Of a stretch of DNA of 64,000 nucleotides, positions 29,253 to 39,174 are shown piece after piece. Every line of letters begins with the position of its first letter. The first letter of the stretch is position 1. The stretch is taken from assembly GCA_965205965.1 (NCBI GenBank), contig CBDBHT010000006.1, positions 248,001 to 312,000 of the forward strand. The letters are read 5' to 3'. Both the position numbers and the translations under genes were made by a program. Source of the DNA: Bin55 sp965205965 (GTDB taxonomy: Bacteria; Pseudomonadota; Gammaproteobacteria; Pseudomonadales; Azotimanducaceae). The notes under the pieces were generated by a model. The model saw only the letters and a program-made list of their open reading frames with translations, ran no database searches and had not been told where the DNA came from.

Positions 29253-29408
29253 TGCGTACTTGGGTTATTTGCGAGATTCTGCCGAAGGTTAACGTGCTTT
29301 GTGCAATGCTCTTTTGCGTACGGAAAGTAGAAACCGGCGGCATCGTCATCTGTGGCCTTGCTTGTTGTATGACCACTTCCAATCTGTCCAGCTAGCAGGG
29401 GGATTTAT

Positions 29409-32400
29409 ATGAAAACCGAATCAAAAGTACACAAGGGACTCCTAAGCTCCGTTTGCGTGTCTATCGCAACATTTTTAGCACCTGCTCTATCGCTGGCGCA
29501 GGAGTCGCTCGTGGCTGGCGACGCATTCACTGAGGAGATTGTGGTAACGGCGCAGCGCGTACCGGAAAGTATCCAAGACGTGCCTATCGCTATGGATGCC
29601 TTTTCAGCCAACGTCATTGAGAATCGGCAAATCATCAACCCGTCTGATCTCCAATTGAATATTCCGAGCATGAACTTTACGGCAAATAATTTTGGCGGTT
29701 CGTCCATGACCATTAGAGGTATTGGAAGCATTGTGGTTGGCAGTTCGGGAGAGTCAGGGATCTCGACGCATGTGGATGAGGTTGCCTTGCCGATGAATCT
29801 CAATACTGAAGAGTTTTTTGATATGGAGCGCGTGGAAGTGCTTCACGGTCCTCAAGGCACGTTATACGGACGAAACGCGACGGGCGGGGCAGTTAATTTC
29901 GTGACGCAAAAGCCTGAGGTAGGCGTCTTAAACGGCTCACTCGACACGGAACTCGGTAGCTACAATCACATACGTACCAAAGGTATTTGGAACGTTCCTT
30001 TGGGCAAAAGAGTGGCTTTGCGCTTCGCAGGAATGTGGCTGAAACGGGATGGATATACCGAAAATCTCGCTTATGGACAAACCAACGCGGATGGCAAGAG
30101 GCTACCCGAAATTGATGAGAGCATTGACGGGCGAGATATTAACTCAGGGCGAATTTCGTTAGTTTGGGGTATTAGTGATCGGCTGAATCTACGACTCAAA
30201 TATACAGCTTTCCATGAAGATGACGACAGAGCTCGGATTACCAATCAAATTTGTAAACGGAATGCGATACCAACTACAGGTTGTCTTCCCAATGAGTTTG
30301 GCTTAGAGACTGTTCACGTTAGTGCACATATAGCAGGTCTATTCACGGGCTTGAATGGTTTAATTCCACTCGGGACTGACGGTAGCGATCTAACTATGTA
30401 CGACTACCCTCGACCTGAGATGAGCAGTTTGCGTGAGGTCCATACCGACTTCGACCCGATTTTCAAAGAATCCAGCGATAGCTTGAGCTATAGACTTCAA
30501 TATGACATGGATAAAGCACAACTTAGCGTAATTGGAGTTTATTTGACGGGTGATCACAGATCATTGCAGGATTACCAGATGGACGTTGGCATTCGGTTTG
30601 GCGAATTTGCACTGAACCCCGGCGGTTTATGGCCAGTATCGGCACCCGCAGGTCAAGCTGGTGATGATTTTCGTGCAGATGGTCGCTGCAACATCCTTGA
30701 AGGTACGGGTGGGCTTGCTGGAGGGTGCATTTACAAACACAAATACAGGCATGCGTTCGGCTACGACCAGTCGGATACACATCTGGAATATCGGCTAGTG
30801 GAAGCCAAATTGAACACGGTATTGAATGGTTCATGGAACTATCTCGGTGGCGTCATTTTTACGAAGAATACTCGCAATACCGATTATCAAATATTTTTGA
30901 ATGGTCTCGATATGGTTGCCTCTTATGGAGTACCCAGTCTTGGGAGTCCGCCGTTGTATCCTGGTTATTTCACGAACGCAACGCATCCCAACAACGGCAT
31001 TGTGGATGACGGGTACTCGGTATTCGGTGAGACGTACTACGACGTCCATGACGATTTGAAAATTACGGTAGGACTAAGGTTCAACAGTGACAATCGTTCT
31101 CGAAGCGATACCAGCGTCCTCTTTGATGCGATCAGCCATTTAGCGATAGTCAATCAGGTACTCGCGGGAATAAAAGAACAAATTTCAGCGGCAACGGGAA
31201 TACCGGTAGCTTTTATTCCAGACGAGGCTGCCGTTCAGACTCTGGCAAGATCTGGAGTTTTAGACCCGAGTGTTCTTGAAAACCTGGTGAGAGATAATGC
31301 TTACTGGTCACGAACAAGATTCCTTCTTATGGGGCCGCTTTGTCCCGTCATCGGCTGTGAAGTTCCGGAGGGAGCGTTGGAATCAGAGCGGCGGCTGGCA
31401 GATCACTACGGGGTTTCCGCAGAGCAATGGGATATGGCACTAAGAACGCCCGCGTACAGCAGGGAACGTATCGCTATCAGCAGCATCGTCGGAGCGGCGG
31501 CTGGGTTCGGTGAATCGCGCGCCTTGACGGGAAGTCCATCTTCTGTGTCCTATGAACAATTTAGCGGCCGCGCGGGTTTCCATTGGGAACTGAACGAGGA
31601 TCAAATGATCTATGCATTCGTGAGCCAGGGCTACAAGCCAGGCGGTCTGAATGCTGCTATTCCGGTTGCATTTCAACATGTTTCATCGTTTGATTACGGC
31701 CCCGAAGAAATATTGGCGTATGAGGTGGGTACTAAAAATCTCTTACGCTTGGAGGAAGGTGACGTTCAGTTAAACGGGGCAGTATTTTTCTACAACTATA
31801 CCGGGATGCAGACAACGCGGATTCGCAACAATTCCTCGATAACGGAAAATATTGACGCCACAATCACCGGTTTTGAAGTGGATTCGACGTGGACTTTTAC
31901 ATCCATGCCGGGACTCGTTGCAGATGCATCTTATACGTGGTTAAACGCGGAAGTTGGCGATTCCTCATCCATTGATCCAATCAATAGGACCGGTAATAAT
32001 CCCGACTATGTTCTGCTGAACAATCTAGATGTGGGGGCGGGCCTTGGGATTAATTACATCGCGAAAGCATCGCAAATTACGAACGAACTTATTGCGGCGG
32101 CAGCAGCAAAGGGCGCAACTCTCCATCTTCCCCACGTCCTGCATCCTCCGAACGCTCAAGGCGTGGCGATCCCGTCATATTTCTCGCGGCAATTCCTGGT
32201 TGCCTCAGGGATTGAGGTCATGGATGGCATCCCAATCCATCTTGAGGGAAACAGGCTGCCGGCATCGCCCGAACACGCGTTCAAGATTGGCTCGGCCTAT
32301 TCGTTAGACGTGGGGTGGTTGGATGGCATGCTTACCGTCCGCGGCGACTACATGTGGCAAAGCGAAATATTTTCGCGTGAATTCAATACCAAAGGCGATC

Positions 32401-32612
32401 GCATTGAAGCGTGGGGTCAGCTCAACGCATCAGTGATTTTCGAGAGTGGAAATGGGCGCGTTACGCTTAAAGGATGGATCCGCAATGTTCTTGACGATGA
32501 GAACGTAACGGGCATGTACCTGACCAGCGACACGTCGGGCTTCTTCCGCAACTATTTCCTCACGGAACCACGAATATTCGGCGTATCTGGCCGCTACAAT
32601 TTCGGCATCTGA
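29409..32612 (+). CDS. TonB-dependent receptor, large (1067 aa)
   Basis: Outer-membrane receptor with signal peptide (cleavage near SLAQE), TonB box region EEIVVTAQRV, plug (PIAMDAFSANVIENRQIINP, MTIRGIGSIVV, MERVEVLHGPQGTLYGRNAT, GGAVNFVT) and a barrel with unusually long extracellular loops. One inserted segment (about residues 570-700) is Ala- and Val-rich without barrel features, which explains the length (typical receptors are 700-900 aa). Ends with the outer-membrane pattern RYNFGI. Start ATG 29409 has AGGGGG 9 bp upstream. Ligand unknown; the OMR family is the one common in sphingomonads and marine gammaproteobacteria. Confidence 0.92.
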   Translation: MKTESKVHKGLLSSVCVSIATFLAPALSLAQESLVAGDAFTEEIVVTAQRVPESIQDVPIAMDAFSANVIENRQIINPSDLQLNIPSMNFTANNFGGSSMTIRGIGSIVVGSSGESGISTHVDEVALPMNLNTEEFFDMERVEVLHGPQGTLYGRNATGGAVNFVTQKPEVGVLNGSLDTELGSYNHIRTKGIWNVPLGKRVALRFAGMWLKRDGYTENLAYGQTNADGKRLPEIDESIDGRDINSGRISLVWGISDRLNLRLKYTAFHEDDDRARITNQICKRNAIPTTGCLPNEFGLETVHVSAHIAGLFTGLNGLIPLGTDGSDLTMYDYPRPEMSSLREVHTDFDPIFKESSDSLSYRLQYDMDKAQLSVIGVYLTGDHRSLQDYQMDVGIRFGEFALNPGGLWPVSAPAGQAGDDFRADGRCNILEGTGGLAGGCIYKHKYRHAFGYDQSDTHLEYRLVEAKLNTVLNGSWNYLGGVIFTKNTRNTDYQIFLNGLDMVASYGVPSLGSPPLYPGYFTNATHPNNGIVDDGYSVFGETYYDVHDDLKITVGLRFNSDNRSRSDTSVLFDAISHLAIVNQVLAGIKEQISAATGIPVAFIPDEAAVQTLARSGVLDPSVLENLVRDNAYWSRTRFLLMGPLCPVIGCEVPEGALESERRLADHYGVSAEQWDMALRTPAYSRERIAISSIVGAAAGFGESRALTGSPSSVSYEQFSGRAGFHWELNEDQMIYAFVSQGYKPGGLNAAIPVAFQHVSSFDYGPEEILAYEVGTKNLLRLEEGDVQLNGAVFFYNYTGMQTTRIRNNSSITENIDATITGFEVDSTWTFTSMPGLVADASYTWLNAEVGDSSSIDPINRTGNNPDYVLLNNLDVGAGLGINYIAKASQITNELIAAAAAKGATLHLPHVLHPPNAQGVAIPSYFSRQFLVASGIEVMDGIPIHLEGNRLPASPEHAFKIGSAYSLDVGWLDGMLTVRGDYMWQSEIFSREFNTKGDRIEAWGQLNASVIFESGNGRVTLKGWIRNVLDDENVTGMYLTSDTSGFFRNYFLTEPRIFGVSGRYNFGI

Positions 32613-32818
32613 TAACCGGGACTCAGTATACTTTCTCGGTATTCATTACATCTACCGGTCGTTTGTCGGCGGGTAGAGTGGTAATGAAAATGGTTAAATC
32701 TCCGCCAGCGATACGTTTCGGCTTGTATTGGATAAAGGTTGGAGTAGAGACCGTTTGAATGCCCTATGCACTTCAAAATACACGGGCTCTGCAACTCGAT
32801 GCAGAAAAGGCATGATCC

Positions 32819-35800
32819 CTATTTAGCCTTATCCAACGGCCAACCACAATAATTCTCTATAACCTCGTCGATACGTATCATGATGCGGCGCGTTTCAGTC
32901 AGCGCAGCACAGATGCAACAGTAGTGGGTCACATCATCAAATGAAAGGATGCGGTTTTTACGATCCTTCAACCATTTCTCAGCTGGGCGGTAGCCCCCAA
33001 TAGTGCAAGACCATGTTGCTGGCTCCACTCCTTCGAAATATTGCTCGCTATTGATCCATACGCGGCCTTGCTCCATTTTGGATGAAGGTGGCACATAACG
33101 TACCTTGCCCACCCGATCACCACCTTGGCTTGGAAAGGTGGGTAGGTCTGTGCCTTTGATCTCCATCAGGTGCAGAGAGGTGAGATCTTGGCCCAGGTTG
33201 ACCAGTTTCGCGAACAGCGTACGATTGCTGGTCAGCGGGATGCGCGGAAAGTCCAACTTCAGAAAGTCAGCGTAACGTCGGCGATATTCCAAGCTGTGGA
33301 GTACAGCGTAAATGTAGTAAAGGACATCTTCAGGTCCGAATGTGGCTGAAAGATCGTTCGTGCCGTCGGCGACAAAATCAAGGCCAAGGGCGGCACACAT
33401 TGTCTTGATGAAATGTGGGTTGAGATTCGGTTTGCGTTCATTGTCAAAACCCTCCCATCCTGACTCTGGATAGGTATTATAGAGGGGGAAAAGGTAGTTG
33501 ATTTCTCTTGTCTTGTTCGAAATCGCGCAGGATTCGATAATTCTGCGAGTCACACCGCAAAGGCCCCACATTCTGTCCGACTGAGACTGTTGACGACAGG
33601 AAACCAGTCCAAGATTAGTGCCTGTAAGCATATGACGCATAACATTGGGACGTGGGCGACAAATAAAGCCGCCAGATCGTCCAGTGTACCATGTGAACCG
33701 CGTGTCAAACGGTCGATATAGGACGGGCGTAATAAACCGACTTGCATCAGGATGATCACATATATCCCGTTGCGCACTTGCTACTTTCCAATCGTTGGAA
33801 TCCTTTCCAAGCGCAAACACATCCCTTGCGTTCTCGGCATCGCGTGCAATGAAATCATCTACAACCCTTTTCAGATCGTAGGAAGTCAATTGTATGGTAA
33901 ATTTATCGCGCGCCGTGACAATTCCGACAGAATTGACAGGGAAAATATCGGTGAGTTTCCAACCCTTTTCATATTCATCCAAATTTGTTTCATCTATCGA
34001 CTCAAACAGGTAGTATGGTGGCTTAGGTGCAAGTTCCATCCATGCAGTACTTTTGACATCGTGGGTGGCAAGCCAGTTATATTTACCACCGTTCGGCCCG
34101 GTTTCGCGTTTTCCCCAAAGATTTCCGCGGAACACACGAGCATATTTACCACCGGCATGTGAATGCTTAACAAAAAGGCCAATAGCAACCCCTTCCTTGA
34201 TATCGAACACATTTTCATCTCTTCCTCCGTCAGGTACTCTCTCTCCTCTGTTTAAGTTGCCGTGGAGGTCGAGTATATAGATTTCGTTAAATGTCTTCAT
34301 AAGGCTCTGGCGCATTCCACGAAAGGTGGGACTGTCGAGGTAGCTATTACTAGTCACGAAGCCGAGCAGCCCTTCGCCTGTACGTTCGATCCGCCATTGA
34401 GCGAACCGGATGAACTTAACATAATCGTTATTCAGCCACTTGGGGTTTTTCTCGCCGATTGATTGACCATCTACTTCGAAATAGCTACTGGTAGCATCGG
34501 TGCCTTCTAAATTTCTTAGTAATCCTCTGATCCATGCACCTTGATTGGCGGAATGACCGGAATAGGGCGGGTTGCCCAGTACCACCATCACCGGCTTCTC
34601 GCGCTTCACGGAATCCGCGCTAGCGGCCTCTCTAGCTATCTCGTGAGCAAACAGCATACCGGCAGTCTGCTCGTGTGGCTCCTCCAGCGTGTTGGTAAGG
34701 AAGACTCCGATACGTTGACCGTCCGGCATCTTAAACCCAGTATCCGTTCCGCCAATCTCAAGCGCGAGCTTGAGATGGCAGATCGCATAAGGTGCCATTA
34801 ACAGCTCGAAGCCGAACAAACGCGGCAGGAGATGGTTCTGAACGTAGTTGGGCCAAGTACCACCTAGTCCCTTGCTCCAGATTGTGTCACGGATGCGGGT
34901 GATCACCTCTCGCAGGAAGGTACCTGTGCCCGCTGCCGGATCAAGAATCAGCACCGGGCACTCCTCGCAACCTGCTCCTACAGTTGCAGCGAGCCCGTCG
35001 GTAAGATAGAAACGGTCGCGTAAAAGCCGATCCAAACTGCGCACGATGTAGGAGACAACAGGTTCAGGGGTGTAGTAAACGCCACGAACCTCCCGCAGTT
35101 CTGGATCATAAGCAGTCAGGAAATCTTCGTAGAAATGTACCACTGGGTCTTCCCGTTGGGTGCGGCGGGATCCAAAATTGGCCATGATCGACTCCATATC
35201 GACCCGATTCAGCAACAATGCGAGATCGTCAATGATCCAAGCGATGCGATCGTCGATGCCAGGGCCGGCGATGCGGCTGAATACATCGCGCAGAAATGGC
35301 GTTGTGTCCGTGAAAACGGCAGATTGGCGCGTGAATGGCTGGGAATTCGCACCATGCAGACAACGTGCTGCGAATAGGCCGTAGACAGCGGTTTGAGCTT
35401 GCAGGTCCGCGAATGCCTTGTCAGATAAGCCGGCGATCAGAACATTGCGATAAGCTGTCAACATATCGTGTAACGGTCCCGAGCCGCTTTCGTCGCTGAG
35501 AATGCTTTCGATGGCGTTTCTCAACAACCTAGCTTTTGCAGCCATTCGCTTGGCAAGTTCGCGTGGGTCGGTAACCGTTGGTGGATCAACCGCAAGAAAA
35601 GCATCAGATAACGCTATGATGCTCTTTTCATTCCCTTCTTCGGAAGATATTTTGCCTTGACCGTCTATATATCCGAGTCGTGCCCTCTGGCGCAACTCAC
35701 CATAGGCGTACCAGCGAAATTCCAGATAGTTGGTCAGGATAAGGTTGGGCAAGCCTGCTTTGTAGCGCGTCAATTGCTCGTCGGTTTCTATACGGTCCAG

Positions 35801-36049
35801 ATTAGTACGGACATCCTTGCATTCAATATGACCTATCGGCACTCCGCAACGGTTGACAATAAAGTCCGGTGCACCACAGGCAACATGTGATGGCTCGTTG
35901 ACAGCACGCACGGTACCGTCACCCAGCCCTTGGACGAGATCTTGTAACGCGGGGCGATAGCTGTGCTCAGTTGCTTGCCCCGTTGCCAGTACCTGCGAGA
36001 TTGCGCGACGATAGGCACGAATCTCTCTGGTCGGGTTTCGGTCACTCAT
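32819..36049 (-). CDS. Single-chain type ISP/IIG-like restriction-modification enzyme
   Basis: 1076 aa. An N-terminal PD-(D/E)xK nuclease is indicated by APDFIV (D62) and IGHIECK (E76, K78). Next is a helical linker, then an N6-adenine methyltransferase with SAM motif I DPAAGTGTF (370-378) and catalytic NPPY (493-496), followed by a large C-terminal region for target recognition that includes the type-ISP C-terminal pattern (FPRIPLTSNRTLFAKLVNLG, LHLMEIKG). Classical type ISP enzymes such as LlaGI have a helicase between nuclease and methylase; none is visible here, so it resembles a type IIG enzyme. All catalytic motifs look intact. It stands alone, as expected for a self-contained R-M enzyme, and is surrounded by IS sequences. 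Confidence 0.88.
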   Translation of the reverse strand: MSDRNPTREIRAYRRAISQVLATGQATEHSYRPALQDLVQGLGDGTVRAVNEPSHVACGAPDFIVNRCGVPIGHIECKDVRTNLDRIETDEQLTRYKAGLPNLILTNYLEFRWYAYGELRQRARLGYIDGQGKISSEEGNEKSIIALSDAFLAVDPPTVTDPRELAKRMAAKARLLRNAIESILSDESGSGPLHDMLTAYRNVLIAGLSDKAFADLQAQTAVYGLFAARCLHGANSQPFTRQSAVFTDTTPFLRDVFSRIAGPGIDDRIAWIIDDLALLLNRVDMESIMANFGSRRTQREDPVVHFYEDFLTAYDPELREVRGVYYTPEPVVSYIVRSLDRLLRDRFYLTDGLAATVGAGCEECPVLILDPAAGTGTFLREVITRIRDTIWSKGLGGTWPNYVQNHLLPRLFGFELLMAPYAICHLKLALEIGGTDTGFKMPDGQRIGVFLTNTLEEPHEQTAGMLFAHEIAREAASADSVKREKPVMVVLGNPPYSGHSANQGAWIRGLLRNLEGTDATSSYFEVDGQSIGEKNPKWLNNDYVKFIRFAQWRIERTGEGLLGFVTSNSYLDSPTFRGMRQSLMKTFNEIYILDLHGNLNRGERVPDGGRDENVFDIKEGVAIGLFVKHSHAGGKYARVFRGNLWGKRETGPNGGKYNWLATHDVKSTAWMELAPKPPYYLFESIDETNLDEYEKGWKLTDIFPVNSVGIVTARDKFTIQLTSYDLKRVVDDFIARDAENARDVFALGKDSNDWKVASAQRDICDHPDASRFITPVLYRPFDTRFTWYTGRSGGFICRPRPNVMRHMLTGTNLGLVSCRQQSQSDRMWGLCGVTRRIIESCAISNKTREINYLFPLYNTYPESGWEGFDNERKPNLNPHFIKTMCAALGLDFVADGTNDLSATFGPEDVLYYIYAVLHSLEYRRRYADFLKLDFPRIPLTSNRTLFAKLVNLGQDLTSLHLMEIKGTDLPTFPSQGGDRVGKVRYVPPSSKMEQGRVWINSEQYFEGVEPATWSCTIGGYRPAEKWLKDRKNRILSFDDVTHYCCICAALTETRRIMIRIDEVIENYCGWPLDKAK

Positions 36050-36509
36050 CCGACTTGCCCTACATCTACCCTCGCAGTCGTCAAATTCGCGTCCGTTCCC
36101 ACCACTAATTCTATTGTGTTGTCTAACATAATGTCGTCACGCATGATCATATATGTATGCAAACTCCCGACCGGATTAACCGTCTTCAATGCATATACTA
36201 TTATCATATCGAGTAAGACAAACTGTTACTGCTTGTAACACTCCTCATGGTATCGCCATTGTCCGAAATGCCACTATGCATGTACACTATGTCGGCATCG
36301 TGTAGCTTAAGCCGCATCATCTAGCTTGACTCGGTCCATCAGTGGCGCGACTAATCAGTTGTAATTCTTTATCGCTTCGCACCCCACGCTTATATCTCTG
36401 TGCGATGCAGCAACGGACATATCTGCGCCTTTGAGGGTTTTCCCCCCCCCCGTGCTGCATTGTGGACACATGTACGGAGACCACTGTTACGTTAGTCCCG
36501 ATGACAGGG
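36050..36509. other. Intergenic, contains a C10 tract
   Basis: No gene. A run of ten C residues lies at 36442-36451, in the flank of the IS1595 remnant. Confidence 0.4.
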
Positions 36510-37457
36510 TGCCTTCAATCAGATTTCTCTTAGGTGCGAGCGAAGCCAGCTGGTAAGGTCGGATTCACTAATGCGTAAAAAGCCGCGGCACCTCTCATAA
36601 CTTGGATTGCATGAAACAACACACTTCCTGAGTCCCGAAGCGGTACAGGACCCGCGACTATCGGCGATGCGGTTTTCAAGCTTCTTCCAAGGCGTACACG
36701 CTGTTTGAAAACACACGTCTTTCTCTACCCAAGTGGGTTGACGGCAATCTATTTGTTGAGTCCCGAAGCGGTACAGGCCCCGCGATCTATGACCGCGATG
36801 CGGTTTTCAAGCTTCTTCCAAGGCGTACACGCTGTTTGAAAACACACGTCTTTCTCTACCCAAGTGGGTTGACGGCAATCTATTTGTTGACCGCGGACCA
36901 GGGCGTCTGTCGATGGAACGGCTGCGTAAGATGATTGGTGTGATGTGTCGAACCATCGGGTTAATGCTGGGCTAGTTGCGCCGCACGATGGCGAATCGGG
37001 GGAACTGGACGACCTGGTCGGAACCCATCCGCAAGACTTCGCCATGGAAGTGGGTGACGCCCATGTCGGCAGGCGGTCGCGCGAGGGCAAACGGGCTCAC
37101 GAATCGACGACGAAATGTTCCGGTGCTGGCGGCGGTGTCGACCGATGCCTCCGGTAACGCCGGTCGTCTAGTGATAGTCGAGGTGGGGCGCGGCGATGCG
37201 AACAACATTCGCAAGCTCAAGACGCGCGGCTGCAGTCTGGCGTGCCAGTTCGTATTGATGCGTGGCACAGTTACGCGACATGGACTGTGCGTCAACCAAG
37301 TAGTCGATGCTGCGCGGCAGACGCCGCCGGAGGCAATGGACGCATGGTCTCCTAAAAGTGCATGTCGCCATCAGCCAACCTCAAGCGTCTTTTGATGGTC
37401 ACGTTTCATGACGTCAGCGGCACCAAACTGCAGAAGTATCTGGATGAATTCGTTTAA
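36510..37457 (+). pseudogene. IS1595-family transposase remnant
   Basis: Pieces in several frames follow the order of an IS1595 transposase: a degenerate zinc-ribbon segment (duplicated, see 36630-36889), LYPSGLTAIYLLTADQG, RLRKMIGV, then DDAHVG and RRNVPVLAAVSTDASGNAGR, LVIVEV, and the C-terminus ANLKRLLMVTFHDVSGTKLQ, KYLDEFV. Many frame changes and stops; inactive. Related C-terminal sequence is at 62895-63107. Confidence 0.7.
36630..36889 (+). repeat. Tandem duplication, 128 + 132 bp
   Basis: Two adjacent copies starting GAGTCCCGAAGCGGTACAGG and ending GGCAATCTATTTGTTG. They differ mainly by a few bases after CCCGCGA. The unit lies in the zinc-ribbon coding part of the IS1595 remnant. The near identity suggests a recent duplication. 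Confidence 0.85.
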
Positions 37458-37850
37458 CTGCTATAGCCGTCGCTTACCGGGAGCCACAATTGCCACATCG
37501 ACTATGGAAAACCTTCACGCTGCATAACCCCGTACCTGTCCAAATTTTGCACATGTCACCAGGACATGCGGCAAGTATATGGATATGTATAGCTATACAT
37601 ATGATACGATACAAGCATAGACATGTGGACATAAATAATATTCTGTGCGCAAACAAATATTCGAATGATTACGAGCACTATTTTTGGCGATAGACCTGTT
37701 GAATTACTGCTCAAATGGTTCATTAACTATTCACTTGATACGATTGGAAGGTATATTTAATCAAGGTGAATTTATGAACATGTATGTAAAGGTAATCTTT
37801 AAGATCGCAAAATGGACAAATACTATATTTTGGATTAGTGGGGAAACGTG
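37458..37850. other. AT-rich intergenic region
   Basis: Includes a short palindromic stretch (GTATAGCTATAC, about 37588) and likely promoter of the Panacea gene. No coding frame. Confidence 0.4.
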
Positions 37851-38399
37851 ATGACGGATTCAGTACCTGCTGCAGCCGTCGCTAACGAGTTTCTGCAGCT
37901 GCAAGACAAAAACCCGGGTTCCTCGCATATTGACCCGATGAAACTTCAAAAGCTTATCTACTACGCACACTCATGGTCTCTGGCTGTATATGGTGAACCG
38001 CTTATTGAGGAGGACATTGAAGCTTGGTCATGGGGGCCTGTGGTGCGTAGTGTGTATCTTGAGTTTAAAGATTTTGGCAGTAAACCAATTGTAGCTAGGA
38101 AAGCACGTGCTGTAGAAATTGAGGTCAATCCCACCAAAACTACTAAAATAGGGTTTTCCGAACCCGAACTCTCCGATGAGACGCAAAAGGCTCTGGTGAG
38201 TAAGGTGTGAGATGTTCTCAAGGACTACACCGGTATACAGCTATCGAATTCCACTCACAATGTGGGAGAGCCTTGGAGAATTATCCAAGAGAACTTAAAT
38301 CTTGATAGAAAACCAACTATTCCTAACGAACTAATAAAGAATGTATTTAAGGCAAAGATAAATGACGCCCGAGCTGGATCCACCGATAAAGAAGTTTGA
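37851..38399 (+). pseudogene. Panacea-domain (DUF4065/SocA-like) antitoxin gene with premature stop
   Basis: Starts MTDSVPAAAVANEFLQLQ (ATG 37851; a GTG is directly upstream). The Panacea signature is clear: PMKLQKLIYYAHSWSLAVYG, EEDIEAWSWGPVVRSVYLEF. At 38208 a TGA stop interrupts, but the same frame continues DVLKDYTGIQLSNSTH and GEPWRIIQENLNLDRKPTIP to a stop at 38397. The family has Trp at the interrupted place (VWDVYKDYTG), so TGG to TGA is the simplest explanation. Panacea proteins act as antitoxins for diverse toxins; full length would be 182 aa. The product of the first part alone (119 aa) is probably inactive. Confidence 0.75.
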
Positions 38400-38613
38400 T
38401 CAGGATCTAGCTGACGCTCCTGATTCCTTCACCAAGGAAGAAATTCATGACTATACAGGAAGTAGGGTCCCTGGGCGTGTTCTTCGTATAGATTGGAGAT
38501 GGACGATTTTGTGAATCCGACCCTATGTGGCTAGATAATGTTATTAGTTGGTTAGGCAGTGCATTTCTTGTAGTAGCAGGAGTAGCGATCGGAAAATCAA
38601 TGGATAACAACTA
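38362..38613 (+). pseudogene. Small possible partner of the Panacea gene, frameshifted
   Basis: ATG 38362 overlaps the end of the Panacea frame and opens 50 codons (MTPELDPPIKKFDQDLADAP, then FTKEEIHDYTGSRVPG). After a frame change near 38495 the sequence goes on IGDGRFCESDPMWLDNVISW and LGSAFLVVAGVAIGKSMDNN to a stop at 38613. The last part is one hydrophobic transmembrane helix. Position and overlap suggest the toxin or partner in a Panacea pair, which is inference; no family recognised. Confidence 0.4.
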
Positions 38614-38615
38614 GT

Positions 38616-39128
38616 GAGTGTTCACATTACTTGGTGTACGCTAGTTGTTCGATGTTGGCTGGACTTTAGGGAAGTCAGGCATGGAACTCACGGAACAGAA
38701 GTTTAAGAAGGTGTAGGCTGTGTTACTGCGCCTGCGAGGGGGATGTCGCGACCGACAACGGGCATACTTCAACGCGTTGTTGAATGTGTTGGAAAACAGG
38801 TGCAAGAAGGGGTGAGGTCGCCCGGCGCAGTTCGGGCATCGCAACCGGTGATCAAGTTCCGGTGCATGGATCGGGCCTACCAGAAGGGTGAGAATCACCA
38901 GTTGATTCAGTGGCCGGAGATCACTTCAGTCGTTCCGCTGAAGTGCAATCGGGTGAACCCTTGGCCGTACGATCGCAGACGTAATCGCAGACGTACTAGG
39001 TGCGAAACTAGCTGGAACGGCAGTTTCGCCGCGTGGTGGTGCGATACGACAAACTGGACATCATGTACCGAATGTTCATTATGCCTCGTATGTATGGTTG
39101 CTACTTTAATATTTAATGTGAACATACC
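38616..39128 (+). mobile_element. IS5-family (IS427-like) deletion derivative
   Basis: Ends GTGTTCACATTA and (inverted) TATGTTCACATTA enclose about 513 bp. ATG 38681 begins a transposase N-terminus (MELTEQKFKKV, stop, AVLLRLRG, then FNALLNVLENRCKKG). After a gap the C-terminus appears: PLKCNRVNPWPYDRRRNRRR and, in another frame, VRYDKLDIMYRMF. The DDE core is deleted and frames are broken. Not autonomous. Confidence 0.7.
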
Positions 39129-39174
39129 CCCCTTAATCAACCCATCCATTCATTGACTAAATCTGAGGCTCCTA

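Noticed and set aside
38208..38210. Possible UGA-to-Trp recoding (TGA at a conserved Trp in the Panacea gene)
   Set aside because: Intact genes such as purH, mvaD and xthA end with TGA and use TGG for Trp, so the standard code applies and this is a nonsense mutation.
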